DNA from: Galaxea fascicularis
Lineage: Eukaryota > Cnidaria > Anthozoa > Scleractinia > Euphylliidae
NCBI GenBank assembly: GCA_948470475.1
Contig: OX419345.1
Span: 18,560,239 to 18,624,238 of the forward strand
DNA length: 64,000 nucleotides
Direction of reading: 5' to 3'
Part shown: positions 62,501 to 63,870 of the stretch, in pieces
Layout of the letters: each line of letters begins with the position of its first letter
How positions within the stretch are numbered: the stretch's first letter is position 1
Translations under genes and position numbers: made by a program
The notes under the pieces: generated by a model
Database searches by the model: none
What the model was told of the DNA's origin: nothing
What the model saw: the letters and a program-made list of their open reading frames with translations, nothing else

Positions 62501-63870
62501 TCAGAGGTCCTCTTCTTAGACGTACTCCTCTTAGAGCTGAAAGTATGCGTGATGGCCTGGAAAATCGGTTAAACGGGAACAAGAGCCGTGGCCTTGAGGC
62601 GTATGTTACCATACTAACGCGGGTGTCTTGCCTGGAGATACGCAAAGAGTAGAGCATTCTCGCTATGTAGCGTGTAAGGAGTTTGAATGCACCTCTCCCT
62701 GCTCGCCTCATATTGTAGGAGCTATCAACCAGGAATGCAAGATCCATATTTGCTCGGCAAGCTGTGCGGAAGGAAAACGTGTATAGCAAATTTAAGTATG
62801 TTCAAGTTCACTTTCTCATTCAAGACAAGTGGGCTTTAATGATCAAGAGCTGAGAGAAATTGATAATGAAGGCAAATTGCATAAAAATTCGATCTAAACG
62901 GCCTGTGCTACCTGTTCGTCTTCTGAAAGGATGCCGCAATCAAAAGAAACTAAAAATACGGTTCACCTTCGTTTAAAACTACTCTTGTGTTCAGAGACTG
63001 CAAAAACAAGTCTATCAACAAAGCCCTGACATTGGTTACTTACGTTTTGGTCGGGTCGGCTTGGTAGGCGTCGGAGTAGGAGTGGGTGTATGGATAACCT
63101 CTGTGAAATAAAGAGCAGTGAAGACGTCGTTTAGATAACGGCAGAGTTGATTTTGTAAAATGCGATATTAACAGTAGTAAGGTTCATGAACACAAAGAAA
63201 ATAGAAGAAAGATAGAACCATAAGATAACTTGCTTACTAGTCTTCAAACAGAGCCTCTTTGCGGCTTGAATCTGTCTTGGATTGAGAGGGAAGTCATATA
63301 TTTGCAGACAAGTTATTCTTCCCCGGAAATAACGTTTGTCGCCAATCCGAGCTCCCATTCTCGCTGGATAGTTTGTGGCTAGTTGGATCCTACCGATTCG
63401 TTTCCGCGCGACTTCTTTGTAATCGATATATATTCGGGCATATCCGGATCGCTGATCATAGATGGCGGTGACGAAATTCCATGCTTTTGGCTTGATAAGG
63501 TTTGTTTTCAATGGTGCTGTGAATTTTCGAGTACGAGTCACGAAGCGTACCAATAGAACTCGACGACGAACCATCCACACGTGTACGCCAAATCCGTCTG
63601 GTTTGTAATTGAAAATTGGACCAACCGGTCCATCTGGATTTATCCACGCCAGAATAGAGATGGAGTTTCTAGCATCAAGTCGACCTTTGTTAGGAAATTC
63701 AATATAACTGTCTGAACGACCCTTGAATCTGAACGAGCCGCCAGCTCTTCCATCTGGACCCAGAGCTGGCCGCACATTTGCCATGCGTCCAGAGGGGTTC
63801 TTACTCCGGCTGATGTCACGAGTGTTGTAACGAACGTTTAACGGATAGAACGCCATGGCTGGAGGCAATC
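17344..63870 (-). CDS. Giant modular vWA / LamG / WSC-like secreted protein gene, 3' part (63 exons traced)
   Basis: Summary entry for the exons listed individually below. On the minus strand 63 exons with AG acceptors and GT donors join in frame from 63870 down to a TAA at 17344-17346, giving about 19.9 kb of coding sequence. Domains are 15 LamG-like (209-214 codons), 14 vWA (178-184 codons), 3 WSC-like, 25 separate Pro/basic linkers and an Arg-rich tail. Introns are phase 1 except one phase-0 intron inside each of V10-V14. No start codon with a convincing first exon is seen, so the N-terminus and signal peptide should lie beyond the right edge. vWA and LamG modules are known adhesion and matrix domains. 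The large number of copies, the strong arginine bias and the Pro-Arg linkers are the striking features. That it is one transcript rather than several adjacent genes is inferred from unbroken phase compatibility and the absence of internal stops or first exons. Confidence 0.7.
17915..18134 (-). CDS. Exon 62: vWA domain V14, second half
   Basis: A 220-nt exon, phase 0 in and phase 1 out; acceptor CTTATCAG, donor GTAATT. It reads ILIVMTDGISQDSVGKPA, RDLRNRGVRILALGIGKR and NLNGVVRSIKRTACG. It is the last folded domain before the basic tail. Confidence 0.89.
18554..18879 (-). CDS. Exon 61: vWA domain V14, first half
   Basis: A 326-nt exon, phase 1 in and phase 0 out; acceptor TTAATCCAG, donor GTAAGT. 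It runs CRRLLDLGFLIDGSGS, GRGNFRRCLRFVKRVVASF, RGGTRIGRALRFAKYQLF and SSRRK. Confidence 0.9.
18944..18988 (+). repeat. CAAC/ACCA tetranucleotide run
   Basis: Repeated CCAACCAACC words in the intron 5' of vWA domain V14. Confidence 0.7.
19376..19435 (-). CDS. Exon 60: Arg-Pro linker P25
   Basis: A 60-nt phase 1-1 exon, acceptor TCATTTCAG and donor GTAAGA, encoding SPPRPRPIRPRPPVRPSGR. It joins V13 to V14. Confidence 0.72.
19825..20044 (-). CDS. Exon 59: vWA domain V13, second half
   Basis: A 220-nt exon, phase 0 in and phase 1 out; acceptor TGTGCATAG, donor GTAATT. It reads VLITMTDGISQDSVV, RDLRNRGVRILALGIGRR and NLNRVVRSIKQTACK. Confidence 0.89.
20599..20924 (-). CDS. Exon 58: vWA domain V13, first half
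   Basis: A 326-nt exon, phase 1 in and phase 0 out; acceptor TTTTCTTAG, donor GTAACT. It runs CRRRLDLAFLIDGSGS, GRGNFRRCLNFVKRVVASF, RGGTKIGRALRFARYQLF and SSRRK. It is very close to V14, and about 55 bp of intron beyond the donor also match the V14 copy. Confidence 0.9.
21291..21350 (-). CDS. Exon 57: linker P24
   Basis: A 60-nt phase 1-1 exon, acceptor CATGTAG and donor GTAATC, encoding RPLRPKPFRPGPPIRPSGS. It joins V12 to V13. The intron on its 5' side (to 21469) is the shortest traced in the gene, about 118 bp. Confidence 0.7.
21469..21688 (-). CDS. Exon 56: vWA domain V12, second half
   Basis: A 220-nt exon, phase 0 in and phase 1 out; acceptor ACTGTAG, donor GTAAGA. It reads ALVVMTDGLSQDSVRRPA, GVWVFALGIGKRYRRSQL, RRYVLTANFRHLNQV and ends SKICR. 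Confidence 0.88.
22118..22443 (-). CDS. Exon 55: vWA domain V12, first half
   Basis: A 326-nt exon, phase 1 in and phase 0 out; acceptor CCATTTTAG, donor GTATAA. It runs CRKRVDLAFLIDGSGS, GRGNFQRCIRFVKNVVSSF, RGGTRIGKALNF and ends RRSRRAMK. Confidence 0.88.
22592..22648 (-). CDS. Exon 54: Arg-Pro linker P23
   Basis: A 57-nt phase 1-1 exon, acceptor CATTCACAG and donor GTATGG, encoding PVRPRPLRPRPPPRPSGR. It is near-identical in style to P25, with the same PSGR end. Confidence 0.7.
23087..23725 (-). CDS. Exon 53: LamG-like domain L15
   Basis: A 639-nt phase 1-1 exon, acceptor TTCTGCTAG and donor GTAAGT. Motifs are AVAIFPLTGRTSARDVS, SYILFPNRGGLDT, NYMPNGWGVYFWM, TLFVRFTRRGRRSST, WQFVGATYDGRSG, ATNYPVRMGARIGDRRYFKG and ISCMQVYNGALT, ending KKRKCFRR. 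It is the most 3' LamG of this type and closely resembles L12. Confidence 0.89.
24399..24624 (-). CDS. Exon 52: vWA domain V11, second half
   Basis: A 226-nt exon, phase 0 in and phase 1 out; acceptor TCGTTTAG, donor GTGAGT. It reads ALIVLTDGLSQDRVSRPS, GVNIFVVAIGRRTNRRQL and FRRLNYIVRSI, ending RVCKSR. No linker is found between this and L15. Confidence 0.86.
24795..25117 (-). CDS. Exon 51: vWA domain V11, first half
   Basis: A 323-nt exon, phase 1 in and phase 0 out; acceptor TTCAATAG, donor GTGCCT (weak). It runs CRARLDLAFLIDGSGS, GRGNFRRCLNFVKRIVASF, RGGTRIGSALRF and ends in NRRGK. Confidence 0.86.
25266..25345 (+). repeat. GAT/GAC-rich microsatellite
   Basis: Imperfect GAT and GAC triplets directly before the SINE fragment. 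Confidence 0.8.
25330..25445. mobile_element. SINE fragment
   Basis: TTTGTATAGCGCCATTT through GCACTTTACAACACTGTCCGA and the following CAAACTGCAAACGCAGTTTAC matches, with changes, the 3' portion of the SINE at 48315-48716. Confidence 0.5.
25712..26129. mobile_element. MITE with 15-bp terminal inverted repeats and TTAA flanks
   Basis: The element starts AGGGAACCTCCACTC and ends with its exact reverse complement; both ends abut TTAA (25708-25711 and 26130-26133). An inner palindrome of about 40 bp per arm (near 25848 and 25965) carries GGCGCCGCCATCTTGAATAA. The TTAA target fits piggyBac-type insertion. It lies in the intron between P22 and V11. Confidence 0.75.
26254..26361 (-). CDS. Exon 50: long Arg-Pro repeat linker P22
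   Basis: A 108-nt phase 1-1 exon, acceptor GTATTTTAG and donor GTAAGC. It encodes 36 residues, almost entirely alternating Arg-Pro with single I, A and F interruptions, then PSLR. It is among the purest Arg-Pro linkers. It joins W3 to V11. Confidence 0.74.
26923..27213 (-). CDS. Exon 49: WSC-like domain W3
   Basis: A 291-nt phase 1-1 exon, acceptor TTCCCTCAG and donor GTAGGC. It starts RGWSNVIIRSLGCFKDKPRR without a proline-rich linker, then VRDCARQARKRGYRIFALQ, NGGECFMGP, KYGPSKRCRGGKGG and LWANNVYIL. W2 and W3 are adjacent, forming the only WSC-like tandem in the window. Confidence 0.82.
27836..28156 (-). CDS. Exon 48: linker fused to WSC-like domain W2
   Basis: A 321-nt phase 1-1 exon, acceptor TGTTCTAG and donor GTAGGT. 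The linker part reads VRPKPPPRPKPPRPGQ. The domain follows: GCYNDRSRRAI, LRACAMAALSRSYKVFAVENGGECYSG, RYGPTNRC and GTGGSWAMDVYKF. Like W1 it carries its linker in the same exon. Confidence 0.82.
28420..28645 (-). CDS. Exon 47: vWA domain V10, second half
   Basis: A 226-nt exon, phase 0 in and phase 1 out. It begins VCVVMTDGRSYDSV and contains GVEVISLGLGLRYNIRQL and RRLVFTARFRNLNSV, ending KKACGTT with donor GTAGGT. An alternative GTACAA donor six codon-bases earlier, directly after KKAC, would also keep phase and would match the usual domain end more closely. Confidence 0.84.
28862..29022 (+). repeat. GAT/AAT/GAC microsatellite
   Basis: Imperfect trinucleotide run followed by GGTGGTGGTGGTGGCGG, inside the intron that splits vWA domain V10. 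Confidence 0.85.
29081..29394 (-). CDS. Exon 46: vWA domain V10, first half
   Basis: A 314-nt exon, phase 1 in and phase 0 out; acceptor TTTTCTAG, donor GTGAGT. It runs CKAKLDLGFVIDGSGS, NFKRCLQFIKNLV, KGGTKTGRAL and stops after the basic RRSRRRK block. It supplies the DGSGS and GGT parts of the MIDAS. It is the first of five vWA domains split by an intron at this same position. Confidence 0.88.
29732..29776 (-). CDS. Exon 45: linker P21
   Basis: A 45-nt phase 1-1 exon, acceptor ATATTGTAG and donor GTGAGA, encoding PMPVPVPRPRPGGR. It joins L14 to V10. Confidence 0.66.
30000..30632 (-). CDS. Exon 44: LamG-like domain L14
   Basis: A 633-nt phase 1-1 exon, acceptor ATCAACAG and donor GTACTA. 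Motifs are AIAIFPFSKTYQGSEI, SYVEIPNSGRLD, NYKRNGWGVHFWM, TLFVRYTQRLGRRFT, WQFVGTSYNRNTG, ATNYEIRVGARQGDRRYFRG and IACLQFYNAAL, ending KTCFRK. It is more diverged than L6-L12 but intact. Confidence 0.88.
30689..30773. mobile_element. 85-bp TA-flanked MITE hairpin
   Basis: The arms CAGTCAACTCTCTCATAGCG and its near-reverse-complement ending GAGAGTTGACTG are bounded by TA on both sides. This fits a minimal Tc1/mariner-type element. It lies in the intron between V9 and L14. Confidence 0.6.
30808..30914. repeat. Inverted repeat of about 107 bp
   Basis: AAAGTTTTAAATAAATCGTC at the left is matched by GACGATTTATTTAAAACTTT at the right, around a loop of about 50 bp. It lies next to the TA-flanked MITE. 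Confidence 0.6.
31293..31826 (-). CDS. Exon 43: vWA domain V9
   Basis: A single 534-nt phase 1-1 exon, acceptor CCTTCCAG and donor GTAATA, from CKTHVDLGFIVDGSGS to QKACK. The MIDAS is complete (DGSGS, SGGTKTG, TDGKS). It is the last vWA (5' to 3') that lacks an internal intron, and no linker exon is found before L14. Confidence 0.9.
32152..32208 (-). CDS. Exon 42: Arg-Pro linker P20
   Basis: A 57-nt phase 1-1 exon, acceptor TTATTTCAG and donor GTGAGT, encoding PIPRPLPRPRPRPRPALP. It joins W1 to V9. Confidence 0.7.
32679..32990 (-). CDS. Exon 41: linker fused to WSC-like domain W1
   Basis: A 312-nt phase 1-1 exon, acceptor GCCTCCAG and donor GTAAGT. It begins with a Pro-rich linker (LPKPRPPPLPTGR). 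A cysteine domain of about 80 residues follows: GCFRDKARRAM, MRCFLLASRRGYRVFGVQNGGECFSG, RYGRSNRC and a closing GKGGPWANDVYIII. The spacing resembles WSC-type carbohydrate-binding modules, and this exact layout occurs in many invertebrate secreted proteins. The family assignment is from pattern memory. Confidence 0.8.
33354..33989 (-). CDS. Exon 40: LamG-like domain L13
   Basis: A 636-nt phase 1-1 exon, acceptor CTTTTTAG and donor GTATGT. Motifs are AVAVYPLNVRTKSRDIS, SFIHYPNNGRLDT, NYHPKAWGVHLWM, TLFVRFTKRGNRDFT, WQYVGATYDQSTG, ATNYPARMGVRVGDGRYFRG and ISCLQVY, ending KRCFVP. Confidence 0.89.
34450..34485 (-). CDS. Exon 39: short linker P19
   Basis: A 36-nt phase 1-1 exon, acceptor TTTTTTAAG and donor GTATGA, encoding RRKPPSPHRPS. 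It joins V8 to L13. Confidence 0.5.
34956..35492 (-). CDS. Exon 38: vWA domain V8
   Basis: A single 537-nt phase 1-1 exon, acceptor ATTTTCAG and donor GTTAGG, from CRATLDLAFLIDGSGS to KKACK. The MIDAS is complete (DGSGS, YGGTKTG, TDGRS). The loop after the first strand is short (VGKTNFRRCL), as in V7 and V9, which accounts for the 179-codon length. Confidence 0.9.
35817..35927 (-). CDS. Exon 37: long Arg-Pro linker P18
   Basis: A 111-nt phase 1-1 exon, acceptor ATTTCCTAG and donor GTAAGA. It encodes 37 residues of alternating Pro-Arg with I, L or V substitutions, ending RPKPGR. It joins L12 to V8. Confidence 0.74.
36495..37127 (-). CDS. Exon 36: LamG-like domain L12
   Basis: A 633-nt phase 1-1 exon, acceptor TGTCCATAG and donor GTAAGT. 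Motifs are AVAIFPLNGATKGKDIS, SYILFPNSGGLDT, NYMPNGWGVHFWM, TLFVRFTRRRGRRFT, WQFVGTTYSFRTG, ATNFPVRMGARIGDKRYLKG and ISCLQVY, ending QRCFR. Confidence 0.89.
37554..37613 (-). CDS. Exon 35: Arg-Pro/Val linker P17
   Basis: A 60-nt phase 1-1 exon, acceptor TGTTTCAG and donor GTTAGT, encoding RVRPRPRPVRPVRPPYRPK. It joins L11 to L12. The intron immediately 5' stays open and reads like a signal peptide; see findings. Confidence 0.7.
37918..38553 (-). CDS. Exon 34: LamG-like domain L11
   Basis: A 636-nt phase 1-1 exon, acceptor TTACGTTTAG and donor GTAATA. Motifs are AMAVYPLNRNTQAKDIS, SYIQFPNRGKIDT, NYMPNGWGVHLWM, TLFARFTRRKRRRFT, WQFVGATYSYRTG, ATNYPVRMGARIGDRRYFKG and ISCMQVY, ending QKRCFRP. 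Confidence 0.89.
39326..39373 (-). CDS. Exon 33: linker P16
   Basis: A 48-nt phase 1-1 exon, acceptor CTTAATAAG and donor GTGAGT, encoding GKARPPRPVRPSKPV. It joins V7 to L11. Confidence 0.62.
   Translation of the reverse strand: MVKPDLPGQCGHPNQ
39880..40416 (-). CDS. Exon 32: vWA domain V7
   Basis: A single 537-nt phase 1-1 exon, acceptor ATCTTGTAG and donor GTAAGA, from CRGRIDLAFVLDASGS to RKACK. The MIDAS is complete (DASGS, GGGTKTG, TDGRS). It shares KRYSMRQLLQM with V6 and V9. Confidence 0.9.
40755..40847 (-). CDS. Exon 31: long Arg-Pro repeat linker P15
   Basis: A 93-nt phase 1-1 exon, acceptor TACTAATAG and donor GTATTT. It is almost pure alternating Pro-Arg for its first twenty residues or so, then PPIRPYPGGK. 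It joins L10 to V7. Confidence 0.74.
40977..41612 (-). CDS. Exon 30: LamG-like domain L10
   Basis: A 636-nt phase 1-1 exon with donor GTATGG. The acceptor GTAAATAG was preferred because it gives the VGRAGAVYPLS start matching other copies; a second in-phase AG fifteen bases inside is possible. Motifs are TQGRDVS, SYIQFPNRGRLDT, NYMPNGWGVHFWM, TLFARFTRRRGRRFT, WEYVGATYDYRSG, ATNYPARMGAKIGDGRYFRG and ISCMQVY, ending TRCFKR. Confidence 0.88.
41828..41869 (-). CDS. Exon 29: Lys-Pro linker P14
   Basis: A 42-nt phase 1-1 exon, acceptor TGTTCCAG and donor GTACGC, encoding SKPTKPTKPGKPA, a KPT repeat. It joins V6 to L10. Confidence 0.64.
42214..42762 (-). CDS. Exon 28: vWA domain V6
   Basis: A single 549-nt phase 1-1 exon, acceptor TACTTCCAG and donor GTAAGG, from CRARLDLVFLIDGSGS to QKACK. 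The MIDAS is complete (DGSGS, RGGTRTG, TDGRS). Other family markers are GRGNFKRCLRFVKNMV, GVKIFCVGIGKRYSM and FRNLGSVVRAVK. Confidence 0.9.
43178..43258 (-). CDS. Exon 27: Arg-Pro linker P13
   Basis: An 81-nt phase 1-1 exon, acceptor TTATTTAG and donor GTAGGA. It encodes TRPSRPRPGPRPRPRPP followed by RPPVRPGGK. It joins L9 to V6. Confidence 0.72.
43936..44210. mobile_element. Decayed non-autonomous DNA transposon
   Basis: The left end AGAGCGGTTTTCAATTGAGT and the degenerate right end (GACACTAAAT...) with internal CCAATCAGA/TGATTGG motifs resemble an abundant element I recall from coral genomes. It ends about 34 bp from the L9 exon. Confidence 0.5.
44244..44879 (-). CDS. Exon 26: LamG-like domain L9
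   Basis: A 636-nt phase 1-1 exon, acceptor TTCTTCCAG and donor GTAAGA. Motifs are AVAIYPLNGGVKGRDIS, SFIQFPNRGKIDT, NYMPNGWGVHFWM, TLFARFTRRRGRRFT, WQLVAATYNHKSG, ATNYPARMGARIGDSRYFKG and ISCMQVY, ending KKRCFRR. A decayed DNA transposon lies only about 30 bp beyond the donor. Confidence 0.9.
45251..45304 (-). CDS. Exon 25: Lys-Pro linker P12
   Basis: A 54-nt phase 1-1 exon, acceptor ATTTTCAG and donor GTAAGT, encoding PGAKPVKPTGPVKPRPP. Lysine replaces arginine in most positions. It joins V5 to L9. Confidence 0.66.
45402..45953 (-). CDS. Exon 24: vWA domain V5
   Basis: A single 552-nt phase 1-1 exon, acceptor TTTTTTAG and donor GTAAGT, from CKAKVDLGFLVDASGS to SRACS. The MIDAS is complete (DASGS, NGGTRIG, TDGIS). 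It is somewhat diverged from its neighbours: the N-terminal helix reads GRGNYQRVKDFVKEVAGSF, without the internal cysteine of FKRCL in other copies. Confidence 0.9.
46310..46369 (-). CDS. Exon 23: Gly-Pro-Arg linker P11
   Basis: A 60-nt phase 1-1 exon, acceptor TTTTCTAG and donor GTGAGT. It encodes PRPGRPIVPGG followed by VPLRPGKP. It joins L8 to V5. Confidence 0.68.
46916..47551 (-). CDS. Exon 22: LamG-like domain L8
   Basis: A 636-nt phase 1-1 exon, acceptor TTCTCAAAG and donor GTAAAC. Motifs are AVAIYPLSYRTKGRDIS, SYIQFPTNGRLDT, NYMPNGWGVHFWM, TLFVRFTRRQRRGFT, WQYVGATYSARTG, ATNYPVRMGARIGDSRFFRG and ISCMQVY, ending KRCFLK. Confidence 0.9.
47859..47900 (-). CDS. Exon 21: Lys-Pro linker P10
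   Basis: A 42-nt phase 1-1 exon, acceptor TGATCAAG and donor GTAAGT, encoding AVKPSKPGKPRPS. It belongs to a Lys-Pro subgroup with P12 and P14. Confidence 0.62.
48315..48716 (-). mobile_element. tRNA-derived SINE
   Basis: Read on the minus strand from 48715 there is a tRNA-like head: an A-box-like TTGGCTCAGTAATAGAG and a B-box GGTTCAAGCCC (complement at 48647-48658). A non-tRNA body follows, ending in TTGTAAAGCGCTTTG...GCGCTATATAAA. It is inserted in the intron between V4 and P10 in the same sense as the gene. Confidence 0.7.
48924..48988. repeat. Short inverted repeat
   Basis: ATCTAGTAGAATTT and its exact reverse complement AAATTCTACTAGAT are separated by 37 bp, in the intron between V4 and P10. 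Confidence 0.6.
49324..49872 (-). CDS. Exon 20: vWA domain V4
   Basis: A single 549-nt phase 1-1 exon beginning VCIGKVDLAFLIDGSRS. The acceptor is CATTGAAG; a TATAG ten bases further in would cut off the conserved cysteine, so it was not chosen. MIDAS elements are DGSRS, NGGTKTG and TDGRS. It ends TKACS with donor GTATTT. The following intron, 1.4 kb, is among the longest in the gene. Confidence 0.88.
50109..50162 (-). CDS. Exon 19: linker P9
   Basis: A 54-nt phase 1-1 exon, acceptor TTTACCAG and donor GTACAT, encoding PVIVPGIPSVPIRPAGK. It is hydrophobic Pro/Val/Ile rich with a basic end. It joins L7 to V4. Confidence 0.65.
50513..51148 (-). CDS. Exon 18: LamG-like domain L7
   Basis: A 636-nt phase 1-1 exon, acceptor CACTTTTAG and donor GTATGC. 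It is a typical copy with ASAVYPLTSRTRGRDVS, SYIEFPNRGKIDT, NYMPNGWGVHFWM, TLFARFTRRRGRRFT, WQFVGATYDGRTG, ATNYPARMGARIGERRYFRG and ISCMQVY, ending RRCFRK. Confidence 0.9.
51540..51638 (-). CDS. Exon 17: RPPx-repeat linker P8
   Basis: A 99-nt phase 1-1 exon, acceptor GTCTTCAG and donor GTAAGT. It encodes a near-perfect four-residue repeat, RPP(I/V), six times in succession. This is the most regular linker in the gene and suggests growth by slippage of a 12-nt unit. Confidence 0.75.
51880..52428 (-). CDS. Exon 16: vWA domain V3
   Basis: A single 549-nt phase 1-1 exon, acceptor CTTCGTAG and donor GTGAGT, from CRAKIDLAFVIDASGS to SKACK. The MIDAS looks complete: DASGS, RRGTRTG and TDGRS. Conserved family segments are GRGNFKRCLDFVKRLV, RYLFRGRSRRR and the QLMQIASSKR helix. 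Confidence 0.9.
52551..52592 (-). CDS. Exon 15: short linker P7
   Basis: A 42-nt phase 1-1 exon, acceptor TTTTTTAG and donor GTTATC, encoding PVVVPPVIRPAGP. It shares IRPAG with P9. It joins L6 to V3. Confidence 0.6.
52937..53572 (-). CDS. Exon 14: LamG-like domain L6
   Basis: A 636-nt phase 1-1 exon, acceptor TTGTTTAG and donor GTAAAA. Motifs are QAIYPLSQRTRTRDLG, SYIEFPNRGRLDT, NYMSNGWGVHLWM, TLFVRFTRRSGRRFT, WQYVGATYDYRRG, ATNYPVRMGARAGDRRYFRG and ISCMQVY, ending KKRCFTR. Confidence 0.88.
53732..53815 (-). CDS. Exon 13: Arg-Pro linker P6
   Basis: An 84-nt phase 1-1 exon, acceptor CATTACAG and donor GTAAGG. It encodes MSRLPVRPRSIRPTRPR, then VLPTRRPIKP. It joins L5 to L6. Confidence 0.7.
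54258..54866 (-). CDS. Exon 12: divergent LamG-like domain L5
   Basis: A 609-nt phase 1-1 exon, acceptor TCTCCAG and donor GTAAGA. The N-terminal part (ALAIYPLTRRTRGRDVG, SYIRFPNRGRLD) and the C-terminal part (YFRGRISCMQVY, RRCFK) match the family. The centre does not: the usual NYMPNGWGVHFWM and RTLFVRFTRR blocks are replaced by RYGIDFSVCRARGLCARIF and an Arg-rich segment with two additional cysteines, and the stretch before YFRG is shortened to AGGGR. The reading frame and splice sites are intact, so it is a diverged domain rather than an obvious pseudo-exon. Confidence 0.82.
55318..55428 (-). CDS. Exon 11: Arg-Pro linker P5
   Basis: A 111-nt phase 1-1 exon, acceptor TTTGTAG and donor GTAAGA. 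It encodes 37 residues with repeated RP(I/T)(R/G)P and RPPVRPTRPPV patterns, ending PRPSRP. It is one of the two longest free-standing linkers and should form an extended polyproline helix. Confidence 0.75.
55641..55703. repeat. 63-bp near-perfect palindrome
   Basis: ATTTAGCTTTCCTCGGCTTG is mirrored by CAAGCTGAGGAAAGCTAAAT with one mismatch and almost no loop. It lies in the intron about 40 bp downstream of the V2 donor. Confidence 0.75.
55745..56284 (-). CDS. Exon 10: vWA domain V2 with degenerate MIDAS
   Basis: A single 540-nt phase 1-1 exon, starting VCKPKIDLTFVVD and ending RKICKS. The vWA core is recognisable (RISMVLYAQAPK, VETFCIGIGRRYSLREL, QRHVYTAAFRNLGSL). The metal site is altered: DACSE for DxSxS, GARFTG for GGT(R/K)xG, and TTGGS for TDGxS. 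An additional cysteine lies in DACSE. Confidence 0.87.
56570..56596 (-). CDS. Exon 9: collagen-like micro-exon linker P4
   Basis: A 27-nt phase 1-1 exon, acceptor TTTCATAG and donor GTTAGC. It completes a Gly codon and reads GPPGPSGK, three Gly-X-Y triplets in a row. It lies exactly where a linker is expected between L4 and V2. Confidence 0.5.
57373..58005 (-). CDS. Exon 8: LamG-like domain L4
   Basis: A 633-nt phase 1-1 exon, acceptor GTTTCTAG and donor GTGAGT. It is a typical member: ASAFYPLN, GPDKLPGGSYQFYG, SYIEFPNRGKLDT, NYMPNGWGVHLW, TLFVRYTRRQGR, WQYVAATYDY, ATNYPVRMGARRGDRRYFRG and ISCVMVF, ending KKRCFR. Confidence 0.88.
58992..59069 (-). CDS. Exon 7: Thr/Arg-Pro linker P3
   Basis: A 78-nt phase 1-1 exon with acceptor TTTTTCAG and donor GTATGA. 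It encodes a His/Thr/Pro/Arg-rich segment including HITTPTRR, IHTPTPSR and TTRPRT. It resembles P1 in its Thr-Pro content. Confidence 0.65.
59476..60117 (-). CDS. Exon 6: LamG-like domain L3
   Basis: A 642-nt phase 1-1 exon, acceptor CTTTCAG and donor GTGAGT. Key motifs are VAIYPLD, GRDIS, GPGPDGRKDGATRFFG, SYIEIPNNGKLDT, NYKPGPGWGVHLWL, TLFARFVRRDG, WNYIGATYDYKTG, ATNYPIRIGARRGDRRYFKG and IFCLQIY, ending TCFKK. Three LamG domains (L2-L4) run here without an intervening vWA. Confidence 0.85.
60150..60560 (+). repeat. Three tandem copies of a unit of about 130 bp
   Basis: ACAGTCTTTTGTTTGGAACT, GCACAATAT, ATTGAGAG, ATCCGGC and TGAAACCTAT...GGAAAATCAGTTCAG recur three times in order (starting near 60150, 60285 and 60432). 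The array lies in the intron between P2 and L3. Confidence 0.7.
60744..60773 (-). CDS. Exon 5: micro-exon linker P2
   Basis: A 30-nt phase 1-1 exon encoding HPAHTPPPP, with acceptor CCTTAG and donor GTAAGG. The call rests on splice-site quality, phase and the proline content shared with other linkers. Confidence 0.5.
61225..61857 (-). CDS. Exon 4: LamG-like domain L2
   Basis: A 633-nt phase 1-1 exon following V1 directly; I find no linker exon in the intron. Motifs are TAIFPLSGSTQGRDVS, SYIYFPNRGCLDT, FPKGWGVHLWM, WNYIAATYDY, ATNYPAIAG and IACLQIYDRAL, ending KKCFR. It is less basic than the other copies: the RFTRR block reads VKFVPRS. An extra cysteine sits in the NRGCLDT strand. Confidence 0.85.
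62210..62761 (-). CDS. Exon 3: vWA domain V1 with degenerate MIDAS
   Basis: A single 552-nt phase 1-1 exon, from CRANMDLAFLVD to LKACSG. The fold is clearly vWA (the AFLVDSS strand, GRALYHARRYLF, ELFVVGIGRG). The metal-ion site is broken: the usual DxSxS reads DSSYN, the T of GGT(R/K)xG is replaced (RGPLRIG), and the usual TDG reads VSARS. V1 probably does not bind a metal through a standard MIDAS. The bounding cysteines (Cys-Arg-Ala at the start, Ala-Cys at the end) are kept. Confidence 0.85.
63044..63100 (-). CDS. Exon 2: Thr-Pro linker P1
   Basis: A 57-nt phase 1-1 exon with acceptor TTTCACAG and donor GTAAGT. It encodes VIH followed by (TP)n and KPTRPK. It is Thr-Pro rich rather than Arg-Pro rich, unlike most linkers further 3'. 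It joins L1 to V1. Confidence 0.7.
63238..63870 (-). CDS. Exon 1 of window: LamG-like domain L1
   Basis: Acceptor TTTCTGCAG and donor GTAAGC bound a 633-nt phase 1-1 exon. The 211 codons show the LamG pattern of this gene: AFYPLN near the start, GPDGRAGGSF, a SYIEFPNKGRLD strand, then AWINPDG, FNYKPDGFGVHVWM, ATNYPARMGARIGD and ITCLQIY, ending with LCLK. The two late cysteines probably pair. It is the most 5' exon in the window, and the gene continues to the right. Confidence 0.85.
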
